A stretch of 64,000 nt of DNA from Micromonospora violae (lineage in GTDB: Bacteria; Actinomycetota; Actinomycetes; Mycobacteriales; Micromonosporaceae): positions 1,302,001-1,366,000 of the forward strand of contig NZ_SHKK01000001.1 in NCBI RefSeq assembly GCF_004217135.1, read 5' to 3'. Below the pieces are notes generated by a model. The model was given only the letters and a program-made list of their open reading frames with translations, had not been told where the DNA came from and ran no database searches. Of the stretch, positions 9,531-18,559 are shown one piece after another (the stretch's first letter is position 1; every line of letters starts with the position of its first letter). A program made the translations under genes and the position numbers.

Positions 9531-10306
9531 CGGTAGCCCAGCTCGCGCAGGGTCGGGCCGGAGAAGACCCAGACCAGCAGGCGGAGGAACGGGTCGAGCT
9601 CACGGCGGTAGGTGCCCACCCGGGAGCCGTAGATCGGCGCGGTGACGCTGGCGGCCGCCCGACGTCGCTCCGCCTCGGTGGTGTATTTCTGGGCGACGTC
9701 GTGCTGCTTGCTGTCGTAGTCGAGGATGCCGTCCTCCCACGGTTCGTCGAGGAACTCGAAGAGGGCCCGCATCGCCTTCTCCGGCTCGCTGACCGCCTGC
9801 TCGTACCGCAGCTCGTAGTAGCGGTCCGCCGGCAGGGTGGCGCCGACCGCCCGCGCGGCGCGGATGTAGCGCGGCCACTTCACCACGCACTTCACCGCGG
9901 ACCAGTAGCCGAACCGTTTGCGGTGCGAGACCACCACATCGCGGCCGTCCCGGATGAGGTGCACGATCTGGGCGTCCGGGAAGACCTCGGTGACGAAGTC
10001 GAGCGACATCGCGTACAGCGGGGTCTTGTCGGCCCACCGGGTCTTGCCCCGCGCGGCGGCGTAGTCGGCGTGCACGCCGCCGAAGAAGTCCCGGATCCGG
10101 CGCAACCAGTCCTCGCGCGGGAAGCCGAAGCGGGCCAGCCGTTCCCAGTCCCGGCCGACGATGCGGCGCAGGTCCGGCAGGAACCGGGTCTCCGGCCCGC
10201 AGCTGATGCGCGAGTGCGAGTCCAGGACGAGACGCACCATCGTGGTGCCCGACCGTTGGCAGCCGACCAGGAAGATCGGCGCGGTCCGGGTTCCGGTCTC
10301 AGCCAC
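9527..10306 (-). CDS. Sulfotransferase 2
   Basis: A 259-residue Sulfotransfer_3-type enzyme with the PAPS loop VGCQRSGTTMVRL (residues 14-26) and the 3'-phosphate site HLIRDGRDVVVSHRKR near 115. It continues to a basic C-terminal region without membrane segments. It overlaps the gene before it by eight bases and the gene after it by four, so the three are translated as one unit. Likely substrate is a carbohydrate of the neighbouring polysaccharide. Confidence 0.88.
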   Translation of the reverse strand: MAETGTRTAPIFLVGCQRSGTTMVRLVLDSHSRISCGPETRFLPDLRRIVGRDWERLARFGFPREDWLRRIRDFFGGVHADYAAARGKTRWADKTPLYAMSLDFVTEVFPDAQIVHLIRDGRDVVVSHRKRFGYWSAVKCVVKWPRYIRAARAVGATLPADRYYELRYEQAVSEPEKAMRALFEFLDEPWEDGILDYDSKQHDVAQKYTTEAERRRAAASVTAPIYGSRVGTYRRELDPFLRLLVWVFSGPTLRELGYR

Positions 10307-11261
10307 GGTCGACCGCCTTCGTCGTCTCGGGTCGGGCGTCGGCCGCGGCGCGGTCGAGCCGGTCGGTCAGCTCGTCGCAGCGGTCCCGCACGCGCCTGTC
10401 GATCGGGAGCTGGCGGTGGGCTGTCGCGCCGTGCGACTCGCGTGGGGCGATGTGCGCGTGCAGCCGGGCATGGTAGGGGAAGTCGAGGAAGGCGCAGAGC
10501 CGCCGCAGCTGCGCGGCAGGGTCGGCGACCAGGCTGTCGTAGCGGCAGAGCAGCACGTCGCCGCGCTGGTCCAGGCCGAGGCGGAAGACGAGCGAGTTGC
10601 GGACGTACCAGAACAGCGCCGCGCCGCTGTGGGGATCCAACCGCTGCGGGTCGTGGGCCCGGATCAGCTCGACGGTGTCGGCGTCGAGCCGCTGCCCCTG
10701 CCACCGTCGGCCGATGCTGCCGTCGGCGATCGCCCGCAGGGCCCGCAGGTTGGCGTCACCGAACTTGGCGACCTCGGAGCGGGCCCGGTCGTCGACGTCG
10801 CGCCAGACCCAGAGCGCGCGCCCGGGTGTCAGCCCTGGCAGGGCCAGCAACTCGTCCACGCGGTGACTCTCGCAGAGCGGCTTGACCAGGACGTACGCGT
10901 GGCGGCTGCGCTGGATGACGGCGGTCAGCACCGGGTCCGGGCGGAGTTGGAAGCGGTGGAAGAGGGTGCTGTCGTTCTCGTTGCGGACCTCGACCTCGGG
11001 GGCGGCGTCCAAGCCGCGGACCAGCATGTTCGTGCCGGAGCGTTGCAGACCGACCAGGTAGACCGGCACCGCCGAGCCGGGCGACCGGCCGGCCCGCTGC
11101 CGCCAGCGTCGCTTCGCCAGTGCCGTGCGGACCCGGTCGACCGGGTTGAGGCGGTCCTCCTCGATGAGCCGTCCGATCCCCTCGGTACGCGCCCAGCGCA
11201 GGTGCCGCCCGATCCGGCGGGCGGTGTACGCGAGCGCGGAGGCCTCGTCGTCGGCTGCCAC
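10299..11261 (-). CDS. Sulfotransferase 3 (divergent family member)
   Basis: A 320-residue protein with the PAPS loop YLVGLQRSGTNMLVRGLD near residue 70. The central part (HAYVLVKPLCESHRVDELL) is unlike sulfotransferases 1 and 2, so it belongs to a different subgroup and may have a different acceptor. The GTG at 11261 is chosen because GAGGAGGA stands three bases ahead of it; the frame runs 11 codons further without a ribosome site. First gene of the minus-strand operon and divergent from the glycosyltransferase at 11520. Confidence 0.85.
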   Translation of the reverse strand: MAADDEASALAYTARRIGRHLRWARTEGIGRLIEEDRLNPVDRVRTALAKRRWRQRAGRSPGSAVPVYLVGLQRSGTNMLVRGLDAAPEVEVRNENDSTLFHRFQLRPDPVLTAVIQRSRHAYVLVKPLCESHRVDELLALPGLTPGRALWVWRDVDDRARSEVAKFGDANLRALRAIADGSIGRRWQGQRLDADTVELIRAHDPQRLDPHSGAALFWYVRNSLVFRLGLDQRGDVLLCRYDSLVADPAAQLRRLCAFLDFPYHARLHAHIAPRESHGATAHRQLPIDRRVRDRCDELTDRLDRAAADARPETTKAVDRG

Positions 11262-11519
11262 GGGTCCTCCTCGTCGGGCACCGGTCCGGCCCAACGGCGA
11301 GCGGATGCGACCGGCGGCAGCCAGGCTATCGGGAGATCATGGTGGGAGGCCAGGCTGCGGACCGCACGGGCAGACGAAGATCAACCGTTCAGCCACATGC
11401 CAAACACGAACTGGACTCGCCGACCCGCCCTGCATACCGTGGGCCCTGGCCGGGGCGGGCAGACCACGGTCATCACCTCCGGGCCTGGTTCGCCCGATCG
11501 ACGTGAGCAGGCCGAGTCG
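11262..11519. promoter_or_regulatory. Divergent intergenic region between two polysaccharide transcription units
   Basis: 258 bases separate the minus-strand sulfotransferase 3 operon from the plus-strand glycosyltransferase operon, so promoters for both must lie here. The minus-strand ribosome site is at 11264-11271. I see no clear -10/-35 pair or long palindrome. Open frames that cross it on the plus strand are read-through of antisense sequence. Confidence 0.5.
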
Positions 11520-12803
11520 ATGCGCGTGCTGCATGTGAACAAGTTCCTCTACCGCCGTGGGGGTGCCGAGGGGTATCTGCTCGATCTCGCCGACCTGCAA
11601 CGGGCTGCCGGTGACACGGTCGGCTACTTCGGCATGAGCCACCCGGAGAACGAGTCGCCGCTGCCGTACGCCGCGCGGTTCCCGTCCGAAGTGGAGCTGG
11701 AGCCGGCGCCGAGCGGGGTGCGCGCCCGCGCGGTGGCCGTCGGCCGGATGCTGTGGTCGCCGACGAGCCGCCGCGGGCTGGCCGGAGTGATCGACGACTT
11801 CCGGCCGGACGTGCTGCACCTGCACAACATCTACCACCAGCTGTCGCCGTCGGTGCTCGCCGCGGCCCGCGCGGCCGGTGTGCCGTGCGTGCTGACCATG
11901 CACGACTACAAGCTCGCCTGCCCGAGCTACCAGCTGCTGGACCGGGGCCGCCCCTGCCAGGCGTGCGTCACCGGTGGCCCGTTGCAGGCGGCCCGTCGCC
12001 GCTGCAAAGATGGATCTTTGTCGCGCAGTGGGCTGCTCGCGGTCGAGTCCTGGCTGCACCGGCAGCTCAACGCGTACGACCCGGTGCAGCTCTTCGTCAG
12101 CCCGAGCGGGTTCCTGGCCGACGTGATGCGCCGCGCGGGCGTCTACCCGGACCGGTTGCGGGTGGTCAACCACTTCGTCGACCTGACCGGCGTCGAGGCC
12201 AAGCAGACGCCCGGCGGCGGTGTCGTCTTCGCCGGCCGGCTGGCGCCGGAGAAGGGTGTCGACGTGTTGATCGGGGCGGCCACCGCGCTGCCGGAGGGGG
12301 TCGGTGTGGACGTCGCCGGAGACGGCCCGGCCCGCCCGGATCTGGAGGCGCTGGCCGCTCGCCGGGCGCCCGGCCGGGTCCGGTTCCACGGCCGTCTCGA
12401 CAAGCCGCGCCTGCACGAGCTGATCCGGTCCGCGGCGGTGGTCGCCGTCCCGTCCCGGTGGCACGAGAACCAACCGATGGCGGTGCTGGAGGCGTTCGCC
12501 TGCGGCGTCCCGGTGGTCACCACCGACCTGGGTGGGCTCCCCGAGCTGGTCGAGTCCGAGGTGGATGGCCGTATCGTCGCCGCCGAGTCGCCCACCGCCC
12601 TCGCCGACGCGCTGCGCGGCATCCTGGCCGACCCCGAGCGGGCGTACCGGATGGGCCGGGCCGGCCGGGCGAAGATCGCCGCCCGGTTCGCTCCGCAGCG
12701 GCACCTGGACCAGATCCGTGGGCTGTACGCGGAGGCCGCCGAGGCGCTGCCGTCGCGGCGGCGGGCCGGTCGTGCCGCGGCCGGTGGGGGAGCGGCCCGG
12801 TGA
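11520..12803 (+). CDS. GT4-family glycosyltransferase
   Basis: A 427-residue GT-B enzyme. MRVLHVNKFLYRRGGAEGYL is the usual N-terminal strand and glycine loop of this family; HLHNIYHQLSPSVL, a Cys-rich insert (CPSYQLLDRGRPCQACVTGG) and the C-terminal VFAGRLAPEKGVDVLIGA and NQPMAVLEAFACGVPVV follow. The frame is open for 450 codons upstream but that part lies opposite the sulfotransferase genes and is not protein-like, so ATG 11520 is taken. Its TGA overlaps the GTG of sulfotransferase 4. It probably adds another sugar of the same glycan. Confidence 0.9.
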   Translation: MRVLHVNKFLYRRGGAEGYLLDLADLQRAAGDTVGYFGMSHPENESPLPYAARFPSEVELEPAPSGVRARAVAVGRMLWSPTSRRGLAGVIDDFRPDVLHLHNIYHQLSPSVLAAARAAGVPCVLTMHDYKLACPSYQLLDRGRPCQACVTGGPLQAARRRCKDGSLSRSGLLAVESWLHRQLNAYDPVQLFVSPSGFLADVMRRAGVYPDRLRVVNHFVDLTGVEAKQTPGGGVVFAGRLAPEKGVDVLIGAATALPEGVGVDVAGDGPARPDLEALAARRAPGRVRFHGRLDKPRLHELIRSAAVVAVPSRWHENQPMAVLEAFACGVPVVTTDLGGLPELVESEVDGRIVAAESPTALADALRGILADPERAYRMGRAGRAKIAARFAPQRHLDQIRGLYAEAAEALPSRRRAGRAAAGGGAAR

Positions 12804-13816
12804 GCCAGGTGCGGGTGCTCTACCTCGCCGGCAGTGGTCGCAGTGGCAGCACGCTGGTGACCACGGTTCTGGGGCAGTTGCCGGGCTTCTTCGCGGCGGG
12901 CGAGCTGCGGTACCTGTGGCGGCGCGGCATCCTGGAAAACCGACCCTGCGGCTGCGGGTCCCCGGTGGCCGACTGCCCGCTCTGGGCCCGTGTGCGCGCC
13001 GACCTGACCGACGCCGACCCGGCCGGGATCGCCGCCCGCCTGGCCGAGCGGCTGCGGCTGCGTCGGCTGCCCGCACTGCTGCGCCGCCACCGTCGAGGGC
13101 TGCCGCCGGTCGCCGGGCACCCCGACGACACCCACCTGGCCCGGCTCTACGCCGCGATCGCCGAACACGCCCTGGGCGGCCGGTCGGACGGTGTCATCGT
13201 CGACTCCTCCAAGCTGCCGCCGTACGGGGCCCTGCTCGGCGGCCTGCCCGGCATCGACCTGTACGTCCTGCACGTGGTGCGCGACCCGCGCGCGACCGCG
13301 TACTCCTGGCGTCGCCGACGCCCCCTCGACGGGCGCCCCGACGACCAGCTGATGAGCCGTCCGCCGGTCGGCAAGGCCGCGCTGCTCTGGCTGGTCTGGA
13401 ACACCGCGACCGTACGACTGTGGGGCGGCCGCCGCGCGCCGGGCCGCTACCTGCGGGTGCGCTACGAGGACTTCGTGGCCGACCCGGCCGGCGCCACCGC
13501 CCGGATCGCCGGCTTCGTGGGCGCGAGCCCCGCCGAGCTGCCGTTCCCGACACCGAACACGGTGCGGCTCACCCCCACCCACTCGGTGGCCGGCAATCCG
13601 TCGCGGCACCGCACCGGGCTGGTCGACGTGGTCGCCGACACCGAGTGGCTGACCGGCCTGCCCACCCGCGCGTACGCCGTGGTGACCGGGCTGACCGCCG
13701 TCGCCCTGAGCCGATTCGGCTACCCGCTGCGCCGCCCGCCGGCCACCTCTCCCGCCGCCCGCTTCGGCGCGGACCCGGTCGTCTCCCCGTCACCCGCCAC
13801 CCGGCAGGAAGGCTGA
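12800..13816 (+). CDS. Sulfotransferase 4
   Basis: A 338-residue protein. The PAPS loop is YLAGSGRSGSTLVTTVLG (about residues 7-24), with a Cys cluster (RPCGCGSPVADCPLW) and the 3'-phosphate motif HVVRDPRATAYSWRRR. This pattern is that of the actinobacterial Sulfotransfer_3 group. GTG 12800 overlaps the stop of the preceding glycosyltransferase, and the next sulfotransferase starts three bases after its stop, so 11520-14731 is one operon. Confidence 0.88.
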   Translation: MSQVRVLYLAGSGRSGSTLVTTVLGQLPGFFAAGELRYLWRRGILENRPCGCGSPVADCPLWARVRADLTDADPAGIAARLAERLRLRRLPALLRRHRRGLPPVAGHPDDTHLARLYAAIAEHALGGRSDGVIVDSSKLPPYGALLGGLPGIDLYVLHVVRDPRATAYSWRRRRPLDGRPDDQLMSRPPVGKAALLWLVWNTATVRLWGGRRAPGRYLRVRYEDFVADPAGATARIAGFVGASPAELPFPTPNTVRLTPTHSVAGNPSRHRTGLVDVVADTEWLTGLPTRAYAVVTGLTAVALSRFGYPLRRPPATSPAARFGADPVVSPSPATRQEG

Positions 13817-13819
13817 AGG

Positions 13820-14731
13820 ATGCTCTCACTGGTGGTGGGCACCGGTCGCTGCGGTTCGACCCTGGTCCAGGAGCTGCTCTCCCGGCATCCCGCGGTCGGC
13901 TTCGTCTCCGGCCTGGACGACAAACTCGCCCGGCTCAACCCCAAGGGCAGGTTCAACGGCGCGCTCTACCGGCGCTCGGCGCCGCGCCCGCCGGGAATGA
14001 CGTCGCTGCGACACAGTCGACGGCTGCTGGAGCGGGGTCGGTTCCGGGTGGCGCCGTCGGAGGCGTACCGCCTGCTCGACCGGCAGGTGCTGGCCGGCTT
14101 CTCCCGACCGTGCCGGGACCTGGTGGCCGAGGACCTGACGCCGTACGTGGCCCGGCGGCTGCGGACCTTCTTCGACGAGCGGATCGCCCGGCAGGGCTGT
14201 CAGCAGTTGGTGCAGCACATCACCGGGTGGCCGCGGACCGGCCTGCTGTACGCCGCGTACCCGGATCTGCGGGTGATCAACGTGGTGCGCGACGGTCGGG
14301 CAGTGGCCAACTCGTGGCTCCAGATGGGCTGGTGGGACGGCTGGCGCGGGCCGGACAACTGGATCTACGGCCCGCTCCCGTCGGACCTGCGCGAGGAGTG
14401 GGTCGAGTCCGGCCGATCCTTCCCGGTGCTCGCCGCGTTGGGCTGGAAGATGCTGATGGAGGCCTTCGCGCAGGCGCGGCTGCGGCACCCGGACGACCAG
14501 TGGCTGGACGTGCGCTACGAGGACCTGGTCGAGCAGCCGCGCGAGCAGGTCGGCCGGATGCTCGACTTTCTCGGCCTGAGCTGGTCGACCGCCTTCGAGA
14601 AGGGCTTCTCCCGGTACGACTTCCCGGCGGGCCGGGCGGCGGCGTACCGGGACGAACTCAGCCCGGCGCAGCTCGCCGCGGTGGAACGGTCGTTGGAGAA
14701 GCCGCTGGCCGAGTGGGGTTACCCGGTCTAG
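13820..14731 (+). CDS. Sulfotransferase 5
   Basis: A 303-residue protein opening directly with the PAPS loop LVVGTGRCGSTLVQELLSRH (residues 4-23), then NVVRDGRAVANSWLQMG as the 3'-phosphate site and YEDLVEQPREQVGRMLDFLG near the C-terminus, a typical sulfotransferase end. The ATG follows GAAGGCTGAAGG of the preceding gene closely. It is the fifth and last sulfotransferase of the region. Confidence 0.88.
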   Translation: MLSLVVGTGRCGSTLVQELLSRHPAVGFVSGLDDKLARLNPKGRFNGALYRRSAPRPPGMTSLRHSRRLLERGRFRVAPSEAYRLLDRQVLAGFSRPCRDLVAEDLTPYVARRLRTFFDERIARQGCQQLVQHITGWPRTGLLYAAYPDLRVINVVRDGRAVANSWLQMGWWDGWRGPDNWIYGPLPSDLREEWVESGRSFPVLAALGWKMLMEAFAQARLRHPDDQWLDVRYEDLVEQPREQVGRMLDFLGLSWSTAFEKGFSRYDFPAGRAAAYRDELSPAQLAAVERSLEKPLAEWGYPV

Positions 14732-14840
14732 ACGCTTCGGTCGCGGCGGCGGCGCCGTCGCGCGGGTGCGGCGACGCTATCGACGGGCATCATGCGGGAG
14801 GCTAATCTTTGGCCCCACATCATCGATGCGAGGAGATGCG

Positions 14841-15518
14841 ATGGCGCGCCGTACCGGCCGACCCTCCTACCTGTTGGACAAGGCCGATGGCCGTCGTCGC
14901 CGCACCGTGCGCTCCGTGTCGGTCGCGGGCGCGATCGCACTGGTCACCGCGTTGCTGGGCGGGTTGGTCGGCTATCAGCTGGGCCGCCCGGACGCCACCG
15001 AGGCGACCATCGCGAGCCTCAAGCAGGCCGAGGCGAAGCGGGACGCTCAGCAGATCGCGGAATTGACTGAGACGGCCCGACGTGTCCGCGACCAGATCGC
15101 CCCGGTGCTGGCCGCCATCAAGACGGAGACGACCGCCGGACGTGCCCCGGACCCGGCACAGGCGCGCCAGTGGCAGGAGGTCATGCGCCAGGCGGCCGCG
15201 CCGTTCGCCGAGCCGCCGTCGGGGACCACCGCCACCAACGTGGCGCGTGGGGGCTTACGCGCGGCGGTCCAGCAGGCGTCGCTGGCCGTCGACGCCTACG
15301 CCCTGACCGCTGGCGTTCCGGCCGCGCAGCGCGCGGCCCTGCTGGACGTCACCGCGCGGCAGGCGGCCGAGGCCGCGACGATCTGGTCGGTCGCGGCGAC
15401 CCAGCTCGACCAGGTCAGCGTCGACGCGGGCCAGGGCCACCAGCACGTGTTCTTGGACACAGACCCCGACGGTGGGGCGCTGACCCCGGACGGGGCGGCC
15501 GAGGGAACCGGCGGCTGA
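14841..15518 (+). CDS. Membrane-anchored protein of unknown function
   Basis: 225 residues. A basic start (RRRRTVRS) precedes one membrane helix (about 30-52, AIALVTALLGGLVGYQLG). The remainder is Ala/Gln/Glu-rich, mostly helical with heptad character (about 60-210), and probably faces outside. ATG 14841 has AGGAG six bases ahead. I do not recognise a family. It stands alone between the sulfotransferase operon and the amino-acid transporter, so context says little. Confidence 0.75.
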   Translation: MARRTGRPSYLLDKADGRRRRTVRSVSVAGAIALVTALLGGLVGYQLGRPDATEATIASLKQAEAKRDAQQIAELTETARRVRDQIAPVLAAIKTETTAGRAPDPAQARQWQEVMRQAAAPFAEPPSGTTATNVARGGLRAAVQQASLAVDAYALTAGVPAAQRAALLDVTARQAAEAATIWSVAATQLDQVSVDAGQGHQHVFLDTDPDGGALTPDGAAEGTGG

Positions 15519-15694
15519 GGCGCTTTCCTGCCCAAGTGTCGGGTTTACCGGCGGGGGTGAACGTGCGGTATCGGCTGGTCGGCCGCAGCGTGATCTAGGG
15601 GCGACGCGCGAGATCGGGTACGGTCGCTAATCGCAAAGTCTATGAACCAGATTGGCTTTCTCCGCAATGGGAAGCCGAATCGGAGGGACACAGC

Positions 15695-16513
15695 GTGAGG
15701 TTTCCCAGCGTCGTCCGTCAGGCCGGTCTCGTCGTGGCCGTCACCGCCCTCGCGCTGACCGCGGGGTGCGCCAAGAAGGACGACAGTGAGGTCCAGGCGA
15801 GCGGTGTCAAGCTGGTCTCGGCGGGCAAGCTGACCGTCTGCACGCACCTGCCGTACCCGCCGTTCCAGTCCAAGGACGCCAGCGGCAAGGTGACCGGCTT
15901 CGACGTCGAGATCATGGATCTGGTCGCCAAGGAGCTGGGCGTCGAGCAGACGATCATCGACACCCCGTTCGAGGGGATCAAGTCCGGCCAGGACCTCAAC
16001 ACCGGCAAGTGCGACGCGGCTGCCGCCGGTATGACGATCACCGAAGAGCGGCGGAAGGTGATCGACTTCTCCGATCCCTACTTCGACGCCACCCAGGCGA
16101 TGCTGGTGAAGACCGGCAAGACGTACAAGTCGCTCGACGACCTCAAGGGCAAGAAGCTCGGCGTCCAGGCGGCCACCACCGGTCGTGACTACGCCAAGAA
16201 GTACGAGGCCGAGAAGGGCCTGAAGCTCGTCGAGTTCGAGGACCTCGCCGCCCTGCAGCAGGCCGTCGCCAACGGCCAGGTCGAGGCCGCCATCAACGAC
16301 CTGCCGGTCTGGACCGAGTACCTCAAGAAGAACCCGGGCGGGTTCGAGGTGGCCGCCGAGTTCGACACCGGCGAGCAGTACGGCTTCCCGGTGAAGAAGG
16401 ACGCCAACCCGGAGCTGCTCAAGAAGATCAACGAGGTGCTGGCCAAGGCCAAGCAGGACGGCACGTACGACACGATCTACGAGAAGTGGATCGGCAAGCG
16501 GCCGAGCGCCTGA
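15695..16513 (+). CDS. Polar amino-acid ABC transporter substrate-binding lipoprotein
   Basis: 272 residues with a lipoprotein signal (LTAGC lipobox, Cys about 27) and the SBP_bac_3 fold: KLTVCTHLPYPPFQSKDASG at the start of lobe 1, GFDVEIMDLVAKELGV, and the hinge region KKLGVQAATTGRDYAKKY. Family members bind glutamine, glutamate, histidine or similar. GTG 15695 follows GGAGGGACACAGC. The permease and ATPase follow on the same strand. Which amino acid is bound is not clear. Confidence 0.93.
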   Translation: MRFPSVVRQAGLVVAVTALALTAGCAKKDDSEVQASGVKLVSAGKLTVCTHLPYPPFQSKDASGKVTGFDVEIMDLVAKELGVEQTIIDTPFEGIKSGQDLNTGKCDAAAAGMTITEERRKVIDFSDPYFDATQAMLVKTGKTYKSLDDLKGKKLGVQAATTGRDYAKKYEAEKGLKLVEFEDLAALQQAVANGQVEAAINDLPVWTEYLKKNPGGFEVAAEFDTGEQYGFPVKKDANPELLKKINEVLAKAKQDGTYDTIYEKWIGKRPSA

Positions 16514-16539
16514 GCCGCAGAGCGGCCGAGCGCCTGAGC
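16498..16539 (+). repeat. 18-bp direct repeat over a stop codon
   Basis: GCGGCCGAGCGCCTGAGC is present at 16498-16515 and again at 16522-16539, a 24-bp period. The first copy contains the last codons and TGA of the binding-protein gene. It is a second example in this window of a short tandem duplication placed on a stop codon. Confidence 0.8.
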
Positions 16540-16551
16540 ACCGCGTAGTAC

Positions 16552-16580
16552 CGGAGGGCGTGCGTCCCGCGCGCCCTCCG
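16552..16580 (+). terminator. Intercistronic hairpin between binding protein and permease genes
   Basis: CGGAGGGCG (16552-16560) and CGCCCTCCG (16572-16580) form a perfect 9-bp stem with an 11-base loop and no T-run after it. Placed between a binding-protein gene and its permease, it probably protects or partly ends the upstream message, so that more binding protein than permease is made. That role is inferred from position. Confidence 0.6.
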
Positions 16581-16613
16581 TGTCGGTAATCTCCGGGAAG
16601 GCAACGAGCGAAC

Positions 16614-17408
16614 GTGAAGCTGCGACGCCGCCAGCGGGAGCGGCTGTCCCTCGGGCTCCAGTACCTGGTCTTCATCGCCATCATCGCCGCGGTGCTCATC
16701 GCCGCGGACTGGGACAGACTGGCCGACGCGTTCTTCCGCGTCGACATCATCAAGTCGATGTTCCCGACGATCATCACCGTCGCGCTGCGGAACACCATTC
16801 TCTACACGTTGGGGGCGTTCGCCTTCGGCCTCGTGTTCGGCACCATCCTGGCGCTGATGCGGCTGTCCCGGGTGGCGCCGTACCGCTGGGTGGCGACGGC
16901 GTACATCGAGCTGTTCCGGGGTCTGCCGGCGCTGCTGGTGCTCTTCCTGGTCGGGTACGGCATCCCGATCGCCTTCCCGGAGCGCGAGATTCCGGGCGGG
17001 GTGTTCGGCTCCATCGCGATCGGCCTCGGCTTGACCGCCGCGGCGTACATGGCGGAGACGATCCGGGCCGGCATCCAGGCCGTGCCGAAGGGGCAGATGG
17101 AGGCGGCGCGAACGCTCGGCATGTCGCACTTCACCGCCATGCGCACGATCGTCGTCCCGCAGGCGTTCCGGATCGTGATCCCACCGTTGACGAACGAGCT
17201 CATCCTGCTCACCAAGGACTCGTCGTTGGCCTACGTGCTGGGTGTGACGGCGCAGACCATCGAGATCACCAAGTTCGGTCGGGACATGCTCAACGACCGG
17301 GTGAACGCGACCCCGTTGCTGGTGGCCGGCCTCGCGTACCTGGTGATCACCCTGCCGCTGTCGCAGGTGGTACGACGCCTCGAACTCCGCTACGCCAAGG
17401 CTCGGTGA
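16614..17408 (+). CDS. Polar amino-acid ABC transporter permease (HisM/GlnP family)
   Basis: 264 residues, about five to six membrane segments, with the HisM/GlnP features: [18 protein letters not shown], the [15 protein letters not shown] segment and the EAA loop [20 protein letters not shown] (about residues 163-182) that docks the ATPase. GTG 16614 is the start. It overlaps the next gene if that gene begins at GTG 17405. Confidence 0.93.
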   Translation: MKLRRRQRERLSLGLQYLVFIAIIAAVLIAADWDRLADAFFRVDIIKSMFPTIITVALRNTILYTLGAFAFGLVFGTILALMRLSRVAPYRWVATAYIELFRGLPALLVLFLVGYGIPIAFPEREIPGGVFGSIAIGLGLTAAAYMAETIRAGIQAVPKGQMEAARTLGMSHFTAMRTIVVPQAFRIVIPPLTNELILLTKDSSLAYVLGVTAQTIEITKFGRDMLNDRVNATPLLVAGLAYLVITLPLSQVVRRLELRYAKAR

Positions 17409-17413
17409 CCCCC

Positions 17414-18241
17414 ATGACGACCACCCCATCCCGCCCCGCCGTGGAGATCCGCGACCTGCACAAGTCCTTCGGGCCGCTCGAGGTGCTCAAGGGCATCGAC
17501 TTCGAGGTCGCCCAGGGCGAGGTGGTCTGTGTGATCGGGCCGTCCGGCTCCGGTAAGTCGACCCTGCTGCGCTGCGTGGACCTGCTGGAGGAGCCGACGG
17601 CCGGCAGGATCTGGGTGAACGGGGTCGAGATGACCGACCCGGACGTCGAGATCGACGCGGTTCGCCGCGGCATCGGCATGGTCTTCCAGTCGTTCAACCT
17701 GTTTCCGCACCTGACCGTGCTGAAGAACCTCACCGTCGCCCAGCGCCGGGTGCTCCGGCGGAGTCGGGCCGAGGCCGAGCGGATCGCGCGGGCCAACCTG
17801 GAGCGCGTCGGGCTGACCGACAAGGCCGACGCCTTCCCGGCGCAGCTCTCCGGTGGGCAGCAGCAGCGGGCGGCGATCGCCCGGTCGCTGTCGATGGAAC
17901 CGAAGCTGATGCTCTTCGACGAGCCGACCTCCGCGCTCGACCCGGAACTCGTCGGCGACGTGCTCACCGTCATGCGCAAGCTGGCCGAGGACGGCATGAC
18001 GATGATGGTGGTCACCCACGAGATGGCGTTCGCCCGTGACGTCGCCGACCGGGTCGTGTTCATGGACGGTGGGGTGGTGGTCGAGCAGGGGCCGCCGCAG
18101 GAGGTGCTCGGCGCGCCGAAGCACGAACGGACCCGCGCGTTCCTCTCCCGGGTCCTCGACCCGACCCACGTCGCGCAGCTCGGTCAGCCCGACCAGCCGC
18201 CCGCGCCCAGCCTGCCGGCGGGCGACCGCGACCACCTCTGA
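17414..18241 (+). CDS. Polar amino-acid ABC transporter ATP-binding protein
   Basis: About 275 residues, GlnQ/HisP type: Walker [11 protein letters not shown]-loop [13 protein letters not shown], signature [15 protein letters not shown], Walker [15 protein letters not shown], and the switch His in VVTHEMAFA. Either ATG 17414 or GTG 17405 (overlapping the permease TGA as GTGA) may start it. It drives uptake with the two genes before it. The C-terminus is a short Pro-rich tail of no known role. Confidence 0.93.
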   Translation: MTTTPSRPAVEIRDLHKSFGPLEVLKGIDFEVAQGEVVCVIGPSGSGKSTLLRCVDLLEEPTAGRIWVNGVEMTDPDVEIDAVRRGIGMVFQSFNLFPHLTVLKNLTVAQRRVLRRSRAEAERIARANLERVGLTDKADAFPAQLSGGQQQRAAIARSLSMEPKLMLFDEPTSALDPELVGDVLTVMRKLAEDGMTMMVVTHEMAFARDVADRVVFMDGGVVVEQGPPQEVLGAPKHERTRAFLSRVLDPTHVAQLGQPDQPPAPSLPAGDRDHL

Positions 18242-18559
18242 TCACAGCTTCCGTACGTCCGCCCGCCGGGTTGCCTCATCGAAGGCAGCCCGGCGTCGTG
18301 CTGTGTGCTCCCGTGCGTCGACGGCGTGTGTCAGCTTCATGTCAATCGACGGACGTCGTGATGTCAAGGTAATCTTTTTGCAATCAGATCTGTACTTTCG
18401 TCGATGGATTAAATAAGTTTCTCTCATCCATCGAAAGTTCTGAGTCTTCCGAGCAAAGTTCGCGACGAGCCTCACCCTCAGTCGTGCCACCGCCCCCGTG
18501 CTCGGCGGTCGATGCACCCTGCCCTCGTCGCGTCTTCGCCCGGTCGGGAACGGAGACCC
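18242..18559 (+). promoter_or_regulatory. 318-base intergenic region ahead of the laccase operon
   Basis: No gene is visible. The stretch 18340-18440 is strongly AT-rich for this genome. It holds two ATGTCAA copies (18340-18346 and 18361-18367) and a 9-bp perfect inverted repeat TCGATGGAT / ATCCATCGA (18401-18409 and 18426-18434) with a 16-base loop. There is no T-run beside the hairpin on either strand, so a regulator site for the downstream secreted copper-protein genes is more likely than a terminator. Confidence 0.5.

Noticed and set aside
10161..11519. N-terminal extension of the glycosyltransferase at 11520
   Set aside because: The extra 453 codons lie opposite two sulfotransferase genes and do not read as protein; a normal GT4 start is at 11520.
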